Shown here piece after piece: positions 40,314 through 51,813 of a DNA stretch of 64,000 nucleotides (position 1 is its first letter; every line of letters begins with the position of its first letter). Location: contig NC_090129.1 of NCBI RefSeq assembly GCF_040581485.1, positions 8,728,501-8,792,500 on the forward strand, given 5' to 3'. The translations under genes and the position numbers were made by a program. The notes under the pieces were generated by a model. It had not been told where the DNA came from. It saw only the letters and a program-made list of their open reading frames with translations, and ran no database searches. This DNA comes from Linepithema humile. Lineage: Eukaryota; Arthropoda; Insecta; Hymenoptera; Formicidae.

Positions 40314-43300
40314 CCTTTCCGCGCCCCGTTCACAACAACATGAACGGGGTAAGTGAGTTTGGGTCAGCGCTCAAGGAACTCGAGGAGCACTACCCTACCG
40401 GCACACCATCTACTCATGTGTGTCGCATATGGATACGAAGTTTGTGTGCGGTCAACGGATAAGTTCCTAACGACCTTTCACTTCGGTACCGTCGCCGATT
40501 GCATGTGCGACGAACTGATCATTCGTCGCGTGCAACAGTTCGCGAATTCTTAGAGTTAAATGCGCGAATGCGTCGCTCGTATAATACGAGATTGGAAGAG
40601 TTGGTTTAAATGACTGATTCGAGAATTAAAATATCGATACGGATAAAATTTTACAGTCATTTTTTTGTCACGCGTGTTAAGCTTGCCTTTGTATGATACA
40701 TTGTACTTTTGGGTAAATTTTGAAAAACACGATATTGTGGAAAACTTCATTTTGTTCTTAATATTTTGCGGTTTTTCGATGTATCGACAAATTGTATGTG
40801 TAACGACATAATAATCCGCTTTCCACATTATTAGCAGATTTTATAACATCTCTACAACTCGTGAGTTGAATTTCTGACGCAGTTAGTAAAAATGAGTACG
40901 ATGTAGAAAGAAAGATCTAATTTCATTGTTGCGTGTCGCTTGTCCGTAAATAAATACAAGGATCGTTATCGTATGCAAATGACATCTAAATCTGAATTCA
41001 GTGAATTTATACCGGTTTCAATTCGTGGTTCGATAATTTACTTGACAATTGCCGCATTGAATTAGTAGTTGCGAATGCAAATGCGACCGCCCAGTTTCAT
41101 TAGCGTCTCATTTTCTTTTTTAATCAGGGAAATAATTTGTTATTAGATTGAGTGGAAAAACTACACGCTTCCACCATGCTGTTACAAACAATTGGTTGCG
41201 TTCGGTTGGATAAGTCAAATGAAACAGTTTGAAAATGAAATTCGAGATGGTCAAAATTTTACAATAACCTTTTGTTAACGGTTTAACACTTTTGCAAATG
41301 TTTTGCAACACAATATTTTGTTATCAATGATTAGTTTGAATAACATATTTTTGAACAAATTTCGAGAAACCCAGCAGGCGAATAGTTTATTTATAATTTT
41401 TTAACATTCAAGAAAATTGTACTTACAAAAATATATTACGTTACATAATAGAAGTCAGCTTTTGACGTGCAACCGTTAAGAAAAAACCGTAATTCTCGCG
41501 ACAACAATAGCCATGGACAGCGACAACCTAACGAGAATTAATTGGGCTAGCAGAAAAGTGACAACAATAAAAAAAAATCTCCGAAATCGATAAATTGTCG
41601 GCGGAACGTTGTACAAGCAATTCCGGCAGCCACGTTATATCTCGTGGTTGATTCGACATTCCGGGCTGGTCCGCGACAGTTTTTCTAATAGAACGACGGC
41701 TATTCGGTTACAGAGCTCAACTCGACATCCCCGTCCACGAGCGAGCTCGGCGAATTCGCCGACGAGGCCGAGAGCGACGAAGCGAATGCGGACAACGTGG
41801 ATGACGAAGACGCGGTCGAAGACATCCTTTATATGCGCGGTGCCACCTTCACGATACATCTGGACGCCCCGGCCGAGAATTCCACGGCGAACGCGACGAA
41901 GATAAACGAGGAGAGCGGCGGGGATCGGATCGAGCTGCGCGCCACGTCTCAGGTAACCATTGCTCGCCATATCTCCCGGGTTAGCTTGTCGTATTGCTAC
42001 GTAAGTGTTTGCACGTTGCGCCACGACCATTTGTTAACCACGACTCCACAGTGGTATTCGCAGTGAAAAGTCCACGGTCTTTGACCTGTAATAAAAATGT
42101 AGCAACGAGCCAAATGTGATACGAGACAAAATGTCGGATTATTCTGCCGTGAAAAATATTATTTCTTCGAATTTTTATGCCGATAATTGCTGATGATACT
42201 GTCAAAAAATGTATCTTTAAATGAAATCAAAAGTAAAATACAAATCGAATTGTCGAGGACAGCGAGAATGTGCGCTTTAAGATTGATTGACTGACACGCA
42301 AATGCGAGTTTAAACTCAATTAGGTTGATTCGGAGCAAACGCTCGATATCATACACGTAGGAATAATCAAGAACTTGCACTAATTCTGGAGACTTAATTG
42401 ATTGATGTCCACGTGCCGCGTCGTATTCGTACTAAATGGGGAGAATCGATCGAACGTCGTGTCTTTGGCTTAAACGCCAGAATAGAATATTCTGCAAAGG
42501 GATGTAAATGGACACGCGTGTCTATGTGCGAGTTGTAGAAATAGCGATTACGCGAAATCGAGAACAAGTCGGAATATTCTCAACCAAGAAATCCTCTTCT
42601 GAACTAGAATTAATATTCACAGTGTAATAGAGAGGATGGGAAGCCTTGTTAGACAAGATTAAGGATTCGATTGATTTTTGATGAACAAGAGTCTGACATA
42701 AAACCTGTACCTTTCTATTTTTAAATATTAGATGTAACGTGTGTTGCATAAATAGCATTCGCGAAATTAAATCAAAAATAGAATAGAAGCAGTAGCGAGA
42801 CGGACATTATTGTAAGAGTCAATATTACAATTTTAATAAAATACAACATACATATCAATTCATGGAAATGAAACGAAATCAAATGAATATTAACATCATA
42901 ATTGATTAAACAGAATACGGTTAAAGCTTTAATAAAATTAAATTAATAATTAAATTAAAAATGTTATTGATATATAAATTTTGATGACATAGGATTATTG
43001 CGTTATTCTGCAAAACGGATGGAATGTGAACTCGTGCTTTCCCAATGAGAGACTTTCCTTTGTAAATAAACTTTAATATCTTGCCTGATGTTGAGTGCGG
43101 CACCGCATTTTGCAGGTTCTAGAGTCCAATTTTTATTCAAAAGCTCCTTCAAATAAAAAACGCGAGTCATGCAACAGGTACTTCACATCCGTTGCAGCTT
43201 TCTTAACATACAGCAGGCCATTATTTCTGAAAATTTCTTGCCCTCGAATCGACAACAGCAAGCAGAATGATCAATAAATGATGAGGTACATGTCAGGAAG

Positions 43301-44104
43301 CGGGTCGATCCATAAATAATATACATACGTCTCTTTTTGACTGCTTACCATATTCACATATTTTTCTCACATTGTCATGTTCATAACTCGGTAAAAAGTA
43401 TTGTAAAAGCTTCTACTGAATTCTCTCTAATTCGTTGATTTAATTCAAAAACAATCTTACTTAAAATTATATTTATTTAAAATAAATCAAGAATGACATG
43501 TATACTTTACAAATGCGCTAGCTAATGCAGAATCAGATTAAATAATAAAATAAATCACGTTATGTTAAATGGTAGCACATTTTGCAATGATATATTTGAG
43601 ACATGTCGTTCAACGATTTCATAACATTTAATTGAACAGTATTTAATACTTTTATCAATCATGTAATTACCGGGTTTTTAATTGAAGAATATTTTAGTGT
43701 CTGTAATTACTGTGATTAATTGTAATAGCGCAAAATGTACGATTTTAATTCTCAATTTTGTTTTTTACGTGAAAATCAATACGAAGCGATCCAATATGAA
43801 ACTGGTGATGATACTTCTTGTTCCGTGGATATTCAGGGTCCAAATCTGGAGCAAAAACTGCCATCTACGATGGAGAGCATTGTGAGCACCGAGCCAGCGT
43901 GTTCCTTGGACTGCGGACCGGCTGGAAATTGCTATATCGAACAATCTCGCGGAGATGAGGTTGATGTCGTGATCGAGGACGACGACGACGACGACGACGC
44001 CGTGGACCTCGAGGGCAATACCGTGAACTTTAGACGAAAGCAAGAAACGTACAGACAGAGATGCCAGTGTCCTCTCGGAAGGGGTGGGGATCGTTGTCAG
44101 CTTG
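21633..44104 (+). CDS. Secreted EGF-domain matrix protein, pikachurin/agrin-like, 3'-partial
   Basis: Four coding exons (21633-21750, 31805-31921, 41714-41952 and 43837-44104) join in phases 1, 1, 0 and end in phase 1, giving about 247 residues without a stop. The order is signal peptide (MAGLRYACRLFVILEYLSVV region, cleavage likely after Phe-Ala), a six-cysteine EGF, an acidic linker with N-glycosylation sequons, and a second EGF with a poly-Asp insertion ending in CQCPLGRGGDRC. The last EGF pattern and open phase-1 end resemble proteins in which a laminin G domain follows, such as pikachurin (EGFLAM) or agrin. That continuation is inference and is not in the window. Extracellular location is well supported; the exact family is not. 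Confidence 0.82.
21751..31804 (+). other. 10-kb intron with CpG-rich islands
   Basis: The intron runs from the GTGAGT donor to a tttcag acceptor. It is mostly AT-rich, with CpG-rich islands at about 23690-24150, 24590-24900, 25600-26150, 28480-28830 and a patch just before 31804. It contains a CCTA tetranucleotide repeat at 27274-27299. Open frames in the islands show no recognisable domain; the islands are candidates for intronic enhancers. Confidence 0.6.
27274..27299. repeat. (CCTA)n tetranucleotide repeat
   Basis: About six tandem CCTA units in the signal-peptide to EGF intron. Confidence 0.95.
31805..31921 (+). CDS. EGF-protein exon 2: first EGF-like domain
   Basis: This phase 1-1 exon (acceptor tttcag, donor GTGAGT) encodes one complete EGF module. 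The six cysteines are spaced C-GHGSP-C-EQL-C-YELHDGMYE-C-D-C then eleven or so residues to the last C. Gly-Tyr-x-Leu-x-x-x-Gly-Tyr-Ser-Cys matches LDLR/fibulin-type EGF repeats. A single exon bounded by phase 1 introns is the usual form of a shuffled EGF domain. Confidence 0.93.
33304..33465 (-). pseudogene. Weak fragment of the DELP-type coding module
   Basis: On the minus strand a short open stretch reads TVTIEFREQSIGKQLT then ATIVDELPTKFPVASV before a stop. The Asp-Glu-Leu-Pro core and the preceding strand-like segment resemble the modules at 34.3-35.3 kb. Similarity is short and judged by eye. The plus-strand open frame over the same bases (33271-33684) is taken as its antisense shadow. 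Confidence 0.3.
33745..33795. repeat. (TA)n microsatellite
   Basis: A pure TA run of about 25 units in the EGF-to-linker intron, next to the coding-module relics. Confidence 0.97.
34319..35303 (-). pseudogene. Unrecognised repeat-module protein gene, frame-broken
   Basis: Two long minus-strand frames (35283 to 34900, then about 34985 to 34319) meet at a frameshift near 34985. Joined they are a coding relic of about 320 codons in otherwise AT-rich DNA. The first frame contains GSAEEGDKGIDLAELF then PAWLAELRIRISN, and later GGSIWIRAEGG. The second starts GGAIAFSEKELDELPQEALA then KLDIKVDN. These segments align with each other as a repeat of about 28 residues. A further frame-shifted copy (ESIWIRGG, then FSAGELNELKTEGVLKF) lies at about 34535-34655. 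The sequence upstream of 35300 looks like an acceptor (aatttcag). I do not recognise the family and assign no function. Confidence 0.5.
35352..35432. repeat. Direct repeat copy 1 (about 80 bp)
   Basis: The core ccaacgatcaattctttcaa and its flanks recur at 36473-36560 in the same orientation with few differences. It lies just beside the coding-module relic and may mark an old segmental duplication. Confidence 0.8.
36473..36560. repeat. Direct repeat copy 2 (about 85 bp)
   Basis: This is the second copy of the unit at 35352-35432, with a short TATATA insertion before the shared core. Confidence 0.8.
36561..38330. other. AT-rich stretch without recognisable features
   Basis: This intronic stretch lies between the direct repeat and the next module fragment. 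I found no coding, RNA or repeat feature that could be supported. Confidence 0.5.
38353..38381. repeat. (TTCG)n tetranucleotide repeat
   Basis: About seven tandem TTCG units inside the EGF-to-linker intron. Confidence 0.95.
38520..38680 (-). pseudogene. Decayed fragment of the same coding module
   Basis: On the minus strand the sequence reads CSSAEEGQKQ, then after a frame change IGALELIFAIFKKPREF. The order matches GSAEEGDKGIDLAELF plus PAWLAELR of the copy near 35.15 kb. It carries stops and shifts, so it is not functional. The similarity was judged by eye. Confidence 0.35.
40034..40080. repeat. (CT)n microsatellite with C run
   Basis: A CT-rich simple repeat interrupted by a short poly-C, in the CpG-rich intronic block. 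Confidence 0.95.
40275..40317. repeat. (CT)n microsatellite
   Basis: A CT run with two TATC interruptions, 190 bases downstream of the previous CT run and just before the candidate ATG/donor. Confidence 0.95.
41714..41952 (+). CDS. EGF-protein exon 3: acidic linker
   Basis: The acceptor is ggttacag and the donor GTAACC. It completes a Glu codon from phase 1 and leaves in phase 0. The segment is rich in Asp and Glu (for example DEAESDEANADNVDDEDAVE) and has sequons Asn-Ser-Thr near the start and again at Glu-Asn-Ser-Thr and Asn-Ala-Thr. YMRGATFTIHLDAPAEN may be a short strand-forming stretch. No named domain was recognised. It probably acts as an extended, glycosylated spacer between the EGF modules. 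Confidence 0.85.
41953..43836 (+). other. 1.9-kb intron between linker and second EGF exon
   Basis: A GT-AG intron, AT-rich and ending tggatattcag. No other feature was seen. Confidence 0.75.
43837..44104 (+). CDS. EGF-protein exon 4: EGF domain with poly-Asp insertion
   Basis: This exon enters in phase 0 and leaves in phase 1 at a GTAAGT donor. It has six cysteines: C-SLD-C-GPAGN-C, then a long insertion, then C-Q-C-PLGRGGDR-C. The insertion of about 45 residues between the third and fourth cysteines holds a run of seven Asp encoded by a pure GAC repeat (about 43979-43999), with more acidic residues and a basic end (FRRKQETYRQR). The final half resembles the EGF before a laminin G domain in pikachurin-type proteins. 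Confidence 0.9.
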
Positions 44105-46389
44105 GTAAGTGATTTTTTTATCTTAACGCAATTTTCTTATCTATTCCACGGATGCAATCCGTCGACTGCTTTCTTCCGACCATTTTCTGCGAATTATATG
44201 CATACGTGTAACATATCCGTACGATTATTAATTTAATTAATTTGATTCAATTTAATTTGATTAAATAGCATACGTGAATTACAAGTACAAAGTGATACAC
44301 AAATAGCATACGAAATATTAAGAGCACACTTCTTATTTTTACTCGAAATTCGTAAAAAAAAAATAATGGTTATTAAAATAGAAGTAATTCACGTTAATTT
44401 GATAATTAAGTTTTCAAAGCGCAAGACAGGTAAAGGTAAAATTTGATTTCTCGTTTAATTTTTAATCCATAAAATCAATTTAAGAGATTTGCATATTTGT
44501 CCTTTTTCTACAAAATCTCAATTTATAATCACAGCAGAGAGAAATTAGTAAATGCATATTTTACAATTAAATGAAGACTCTATCGTTGAATAAACACTGG
44601 AAATGAAGCACAGTGTTTCTCGTACTCGTCTTATTCCGGAATATATAAAATCTTATAGAAACGACAACTTAATTTTAAGTAAATTAAAAACGTGGAAGAG
44701 GAAAGATAACACAGAAAGTTTCGTAATTCTGCTTCGAATCCCTTTTATCTCGTCAAAGAGCGATATTTCCACAAAAGAGCGGAAAGTAACGCTATCAGAC
44801 ATCGCGCGTAATCCTTCATCCGTTATTTCCTCGAACAGCGTTACAATGTGGGGAACACAGTCAGAGACGCGAAGTTAAACTCGATAAACACGCGAGACGT
44901 CGATGCGAGTGATTTTCTATGCGAGAGTAAACTCCAGATCCGATCCTGTCGAGCAGAGAGCGACGCGACTGAGATCGAAGAATTGAAAACTTCCTCATCA
45001 TCGGTCGCTCCGCTTTGTTCCGCCGCGAGCGAAACTTACGGCATCCAAGTCGAAAGAGTGCTTCTTTCGCCTCGAGACCGCCCCGCCGGCAGCGCCGCGC
45101 ATTCGCCGCGATCAGATCCGTTTGCACCTGGCTGCTTTACGGAAACTCCCAGGAAACTCGATGCGCGAGTCGCGCTTTTGGTAATCTTTGAACTTTTAAC
45201 CCTTTGAGATGCCCGCCGCCGCGCTCCTGTCCGGCAAATAACGTTAAACGCTGCCGCCTAAGATCCTCGCGGAATCGTCATCAGGACGTCGAGAATGTAA
45301 ATCGCCAGCGGCGTTTACGAGCGAGTCAGCGTAAAGTTCCCCGTTCAACTGTATGTTAATCATCTTGAATTATAACGTGGCGGATTACGTAAATGTTTCT
45401 CGCAATTTCAGTCCTCGTATAAGCGACTCTCCGCAAGGATTATTGGAGTTGACAAAATGTAGCGCGAACTCGGCCGCTATCATGTTCACCCCGTCGTGCG
45501 GAAAATTAGAATAATTAAATGCCAAAAGCGGCCCTCGGCCGCTTCACGAGAAATAAAAATTATTTCCGCAACTGAATACGCGCGGATGAAAACGTATCTT
45601 TTTTTTCCTTTTCGATGACCATGTATCGATCTTTGTTTCCATCGACTATGAGCGTTCGAAATGCACGGATTAAGCTACTCGATATTCGGTTTAATCTTGC
45701 AGAGTGGTTTATATCGCATCATGGGATTGCGTGGGATTAAACGGCAGAAAAATTGCGAAAGAAGATCGATGGTTTACAGTTTGAAGTATGTTTTACGCTT
45801 CAATTCGAGCGTGTTTTATCGCTTGCAGTTTCCGTATATGACGAGCATCGATGCAAAACTTATGACATGGCGAACGTTCACCTAGTTCTCACGATAAACT
45901 GTCATGGAGTCGGCCGCTTAAAATGATCAGGCGAAAAGCGTATTTTTTAGCCGTTTCATTCTTTAGTCAATCGCCCGTGAGCAAGTGCGTTAAGTTGCAT
46001 TTAGCGAAGATCGCGATAATAAAAACAAGACACGATGTGAAACATATTCGCATTTTTCGCGAATTACGGCGCGAGGTACTTTGAAAAGCTGCTTTGTGCG
46101 CGCAAAATTGCAAATATTATGCAACGCATAATTAAAGAAGCTCGCAATAGGTCATAAAGCGAATAAGTGCTTGCATAAGCAAAAGCTAATGCATTTATTT
46201 ATTGAAATAAACGCTCTAAATAGAATGTGTAAAGATGTTACATTATTCGTTTACTTTCAAACATTTATTTACCGCTCCGAAATGAGAGATTATAGAAAAT
46301 TCTGTGAACATTATTACAGATTATAATGAAAATTATTGCTGAAACGTAATTTACAATCTTTTGTGATGAAATGATCGCATTTATTTTTT

Positions 46390-46407
46390 GACAACAACAA
46401 CAACAAC

Positions 46408-46441
<34 letters not shown>
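46390..46441. repeat. (CAA)n-(CA)n compound microsatellite
   Basis: Seven or so ACA/CAA units run directly into a CA dinucleotide run, in the last intron. Confidence 0.96.
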
Positions 46442-46445
<4 letters not shown>

Positions 46446-49400
46446 AATCAAACAGCAGTTTTTCACGCGACAGGCGTATTGATTGCTAGTTTAAACTGTG
46501 CTTTGAATGCGTGTTGTGTTACAAAACAAGGCGTATTTTATATTGACCCGATATAGGATTATTCGCCACCTTGTTATTCAACGTGGCCAAATTAAGCCTC
46601 GCTGAGCGGCTCGGAGTAAAACCGCAAGGTGGGCGTTGCCTACCAGTTAATTCCGCTTGTGAAGGTTTAAAGCAAACGCGACCTGCAAACCGAGTCGTCG
46701 CCGTTGATTCCCTGAGCAAGATCCAACGAGCTTAATTTATTTTACCAACGGTGCGCACCGCGCAACGTGCTTTATTTTTGCTTATACATATAAATATTTA
46801 TTCTTCCGATTGCCAGTACTTCCGTTTAACAACAAATCCAAGCCGCAATTATTTGCCTGTTTAAGGAAAAAATATTGACTGTCGGTCTTGAGTGAAAAAA
46901 ATGAGCAGGCGCGATACAAACAGTGCAACAGACATAAATGAAATTTACGATGTCTAACTATGAATATTTTCGTGATGTCAGTGTGTCTCTATCATCGTTT
47001 CTCCAACATAAGTTTATCAGATTAGTCTATTGTTCATTTCATTTTATATAAATTTTATTGAGTATTGGATCATTTTATGGAATTAAATTTAACGTTTACC
47101 CAATAAATATTGAATCTATTCTATTCCATTTCAGCAAATTGTTTATCGCAATAATTTTTTTTATTTAAGCGTCAGACAAAATACAATATTTCTATATTTT
47201 TCATCTGTTTTTGTCTCTTATTTTTAAAGAGTAAAAGTAAAATTTTATTATGAGTCCAAATAAATTGTTCGCTGTGCAGTTCGCGGTAAACAAAATAAGA
47301 ACAGGTACAAAAATATTTTACTGCAAAGGATATTTTTATAAGGAAACGTATTTTGTGATATTTTAAGATTTTTGTATACAGCGGAGATTATAGCTGACTC
47401 AAATTATATACCGTTCTTCTTATAATTTTTAACGCCGGAAGAAAATCATATGCGAAGGGAACGTCAAGCTTAAGCAAAAATAATTACATTTGTTAATAAA
47501 TAGCGTTTACGTCGCGCATCCACGCAGAGATAAATACGATGGAATAAATCATGCATTGCGGGATTAAGATCGGCGAAACAATGGTCTCGCTTAGAACAAA
47601 TGCTTAATAGAGATAAATTTCATGCGCTATTTGCAAATTAATGCGAAAACGTAAAGAGATAAAGCGTAAAGAGGTAAACTATGTACAATTCCTCCCACTA
47701 TTTAAAACGTGAAAATAGCACCACCGAAGGCTTAGCTCGGGAAATAAAAATTTACTAGCGGCCGCTGTCGAGGCGTAACTTCAGGCTGCTACATTTTAAT
47801 AGTGATACATTATCCGGACTTTTAATATTACAAAGTGCAGCTCGGTAATTCCGCATCATCCGTCCGCCATCGCGAGGTGCGAGAGACGGCGCGGCTTTGC
47901 CGTGATTTATGTCACGGTTGAAGCTGCGTCCACGGCACGATGAGCGGAAGAATTATTTTTTCCCAGCTGCCGCCCTTCCCTCTTTCTCGTTGCAACCGGA
48001 CGTAAATCAGGAAAACTTCCCTGTGCCGTTTCAACTAAAAAATAAATCCGCTCCCCGAACAATAGCTCGTCGTTACTTATTTTTGCAATATCTCGGGCAG
48101 CAATCGAGCGAGCAGGAGGGCAATCGTGTTAATTATTTCACATCAGTCTCGGCAAGTGATTCTCTAATAGTTTCGTTAACTGCCCTTAAATTGCGGCGCG
48201 ATGAGGAAGCAAACATACCGCGGTTCCAAGAGATGCCATTATTTCTCCGAAAAGATTTACGAACATAATTGCAGGGCTGGCAATTGCGAAAGAATAGAGC
48301 ATAGAGAAATCTGAGAGTTATCAGCCGAAAATCAAACTTTTACGAGCGCGCTTTCAGAAATATTCGCGCGGAGCTATCGAGGAGAGTGCCGATCCCGAGA
48401 ACCGGCACAATCATCGGCCTCTTTTACTCTTTTATAGAAGCAATCGTCGGACGATTGCCGACCATTTCGCATAACGCGGTTCCATTATACTACGGTTACA
48501 ATGATCTTCGGCCACTGGAGAACCCGCCCGGACCATCCGGCCGAAGCCGGGCGAGATTGGCTCGCCGCCAAAATGGCGTTCCACACGCTAGATTAAGCAG
48601 ATTAACCGCGCGCGTCTCCAGTGGGCATTGTAACGCCGAACAGGAGGGAGCCCAAATGTCGTTAAATTCTTACTGTTTGCGGATAAATCGCGCCTTCCTA
48701 ATTGGCTGATCTCTATTCCATTAAGCCGGAGGGAAAACACGATCGAACACAGCCGCGATAGGATAATTGTAGAGTCCATCTGTCGAAGCAAGACGATTGG
48801 GTTGCGCAACAAGAATCGATCTTCTACTGAGAAGCGTGATCGGATATACTTGTGTCGTGCTGGGTTTTTTTTATTTTGAAACGGTTCTTTTTTTATTTTT
48901 TATTAATTTTGCTAACTAAAATCACAATCTCGTAATTTATCGTCGGTTTTCAAAACCACGCGCGTTACAATAAAAAGGGTCAGCTTTAACAAGTTACGAC
49001 ATAAATTGGTACAATTTTTCGATGTCACACAAAATATGACAACTGGCGTACTGTCGTTTACAAGATAAAAATGGTTTACGGATTTGCAATTTTTTTTTTT
49101 TTACATGAAACAGATGCACCGAACAATTTGAAACTTCATACGTTTGCGATTTCGTGTGTCAGTAAGCTGCATAAAAAATTTGCAGCGTGAAATCTGGGGA
49201 AAAAAATCCGTAAAAAGTTGGATGTGGCACTGGCTCGTCGAAAGTGAATGTTGGACGAGCAGCCTGTTGCATTTTTAATATATCTATATAATGTTTCGAG
49301 GCGCTAAACTCCCCTCCTTCCTTCCTTAAAAAGGACGACATCTTCAATCTGCAGCGTTTTATTGAATAGCCTGTTGCGATCTGGCCGAGAACAGCTGAAT

Positions 49401-50894
49401 AATCAAATAACGCAGTTGAATCGAGATTTCAATAACTTTAATGAAATTTAAAATGTTTGCACCAGCTCACATTATTATTAGCTTTTTATTAAAAAATTGA
49501 ATGTAATTAATATAAACAGCAATGTATCATTTTTTATTAATTATGAAAAGACTCTCGCTAAAGGAAAAGTCTTTCAACAAATATCTATTATATATTTATT
49601 TACATATTTATTCAGATCTCAGAATGTATCTTTACATTCATCATATCTCAAGATTAAAACTTTCTTCCTCTTCCCTTTTCATTTGCTCTTTGTCTGTTTT
49701 GCATATTAAAACTCTAATGAATTAAACTTATAAATATAAATATTTCTTGCTGTGACGTTGATTTAGAAAAACTATATTTTGAAGAGCAAATCTAATTGCA
49801 TACATTTAGTGCTTTCAGTATCGATCGGTTGTTCTGTATATCTTGACTACACTACACATCTCGTTAATTGAATTCATGAATAATTTTCGGCTACTCAAAG
49901 TCATGAATTCGGTGTAATCAATTCAAATAAAAGGACGTATAATTGATTGAAAATATAATAGATAGAGGGATGTAATATCGGTAAATAAATAAAGACGATG
50001 AAACAAAATCGATTTGATTGGCATCTTTCATTTAGCGAGATTCGTACATATTTGACGTGTTATCGCACTCTATGATACACAGGATTATTTTTAACGTCGA
50101 TTCATTTATAACTTTATACTTTTACACTCAATAATCAAAACGTTTCGAAAAATTGATTCATTTTAAATCGTATATGAAATTACTCAATCTAATAATTCTT
50201 GTCAGTTTTCCGAATATGAGAGCAAATATATATATATATATTTCCGCAATTAGGCACACAAATGTCACAATTGAAACATTCATTGAAAGTTTGATTTATA
50301 TTATTCATCGTTGACTTGAATTCACGTGGGGATTTTTATTAAATCACACACACAAGGCTGGTTGATTTAAATATAAAACGCGACGGCGCGATAGCATTAG
50401 AGCGTGTTTCCGCGAGCTGGCTGCATTCGCGAATACGGAGTTTATGCATACGTATGTAACGACCGCGAATACGGAGTTGCGACGCGTCGCTATCACGCGC
50501 ATTACCGAAGTGCATCTACCTACTCCAAGATGCGCAACCGAGCTTGCAGCGGCTCTGCAAGATATTATTCGGTTACTGCATTATCGGCTCATAAAGCGAC
50601 CATTATCGTCACTCGCGCGGCACGATTTTCCCAGCTGAAAGGATCCATTGATAATTTGATATATTTCGAACGGCGAGAGCCGTCTGTCGAGTCGTCTCGA
50701 ATCGATGGAAATCTCACGGCGTTTCGATCATCCGCGTGGATGAATTATGAAACGGGCCGGCACAGAATTCACGTCCGGTAATCCATTTCGCTAACGAGGT
50801 GGTGCGATATGCGCTCTTACTGAGTTGTAAAATTCAAGCGGATATCTCCCGCAAAGATCTCGAATTGCTAAAGCTTTCTAACGTGGAAAGATAT

Positions 50895-50925
50895 CTTTTT
50901 TTTTTATTTTTTTTTATTTTTTTGA
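50895..50925. repeat. T-rich simple repeat
   Basis: Three T runs separated by single A residues. It could be a fossil poly(A) tail on the minus strand, but no element was recognised beside it. Confidence 0.7.
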
Positions 50926-51813
50926 CCTGGCATTCATTATAACAAATGTATGTCACATTTTATTCTTATAGAAACATAAAATACTTTAAACCAAACTCGA
51001 GATTTTGACAATTAATACAATATTATCTATCGATTTATAATATTTTTTCTTACAATTATCAAAAATATGGGTACAATATATTTATCTCTTACACGCTGTT
51101 AACAATATTTGAAATCAATATGTCTGGTATTATATGCCACAGAAATATAAAACATGAAAATAAAATTAAATCAAACGTGGTGGATCTTTTATGGAAAGTA
51201 TTTGAAGTTTGGAGAAAGGCTGTTTGAGATATGTTTTCATAAAAATAACAGATTTACTGTTCCTTTATGAAAGGAATAAATAAATGCCCGTATCTTTCCT
51301 GAACTAGAAGGTGTCATGAATTATCTTAACATTCCGACGCTTTCCGTCAAGTTTTACAATTTTTATTCCGGCCATTTTCTTTCCCTCGCACATCTTCCAA
51401 GAGTTACTATTCTTAAGATACTTCGCGCGGTACCCACGAGATTACGAAGTGCGAATACTTTAAGCTGAATCTAGAATGTGCCAAGGAATAAATAACGCAA
51501 ACGGGTCATGACGTGAGTAGAAATGACGGAATTTTTAACATCAAAATTCAAGAATATCTTTACGTCGGGTATTATTAAGGAATTTTCGCCTTTATGATTT
51601 CGAGCTTTCTGTCATCATATCAGAAAATGCATCAAACCAAAAAAATATATCACATTAAGAAATATGGAATATTGATTTCGGTAAAAGGTTTAACATAATT
51701 TGAAAATAAATTTGTCATATATTATATACGTATACTATTAATATTTTTATTAATATAAATTTATTTACAAATAATATTAGGTTATTGCTCTTCCTTAATT
51801 AAATTAAAAATCG

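Larger units (their letters stand above)
39600..40348 (+). promoter_or_regulatory. CpG-rich intronic block, possible alternative promoter and first exon
   Basis: Composition turns CpG-rich at about 39600, with CT runs at 40034-40080 and 40275-40317. An ATG at 40340 is followed by AAC GGG and a consensus donor (GTAAGTGAG) at 40349. This would be a phase 0 exon, which could join the phase 0 exon at 43837 but not the exon at 41714. It is a candidate only. Confidence 0.25.
31922..41713 (+). other. 9.8-kb intron containing an unexplained minus-strand coding relic
   Basis: This intron is AT-rich and holds, on the opposite strand, broken copies of a coding module (33.3-38.7 kb, listed separately). 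It also contains a TA microsatellite, a TTCG tetranucleotide repeat and a CpG-rich block at 39.6-40.55 kb with two CT runs. No further exon of the host gene was recognised. Confidence 0.6.

Noticed and set aside
41635..42030. Minus-strand frame of 131 codons
   Set aside because: It is antisense to the acidic linker exon, whose phase continuity with neighbours supports the plus strand.
50404..50781. Plus-strand frame of 125 codons
   Set aside because: It is in a CpG-rich island, has no domain and lacks convincing splice sites in a phase compatible with the host gene.
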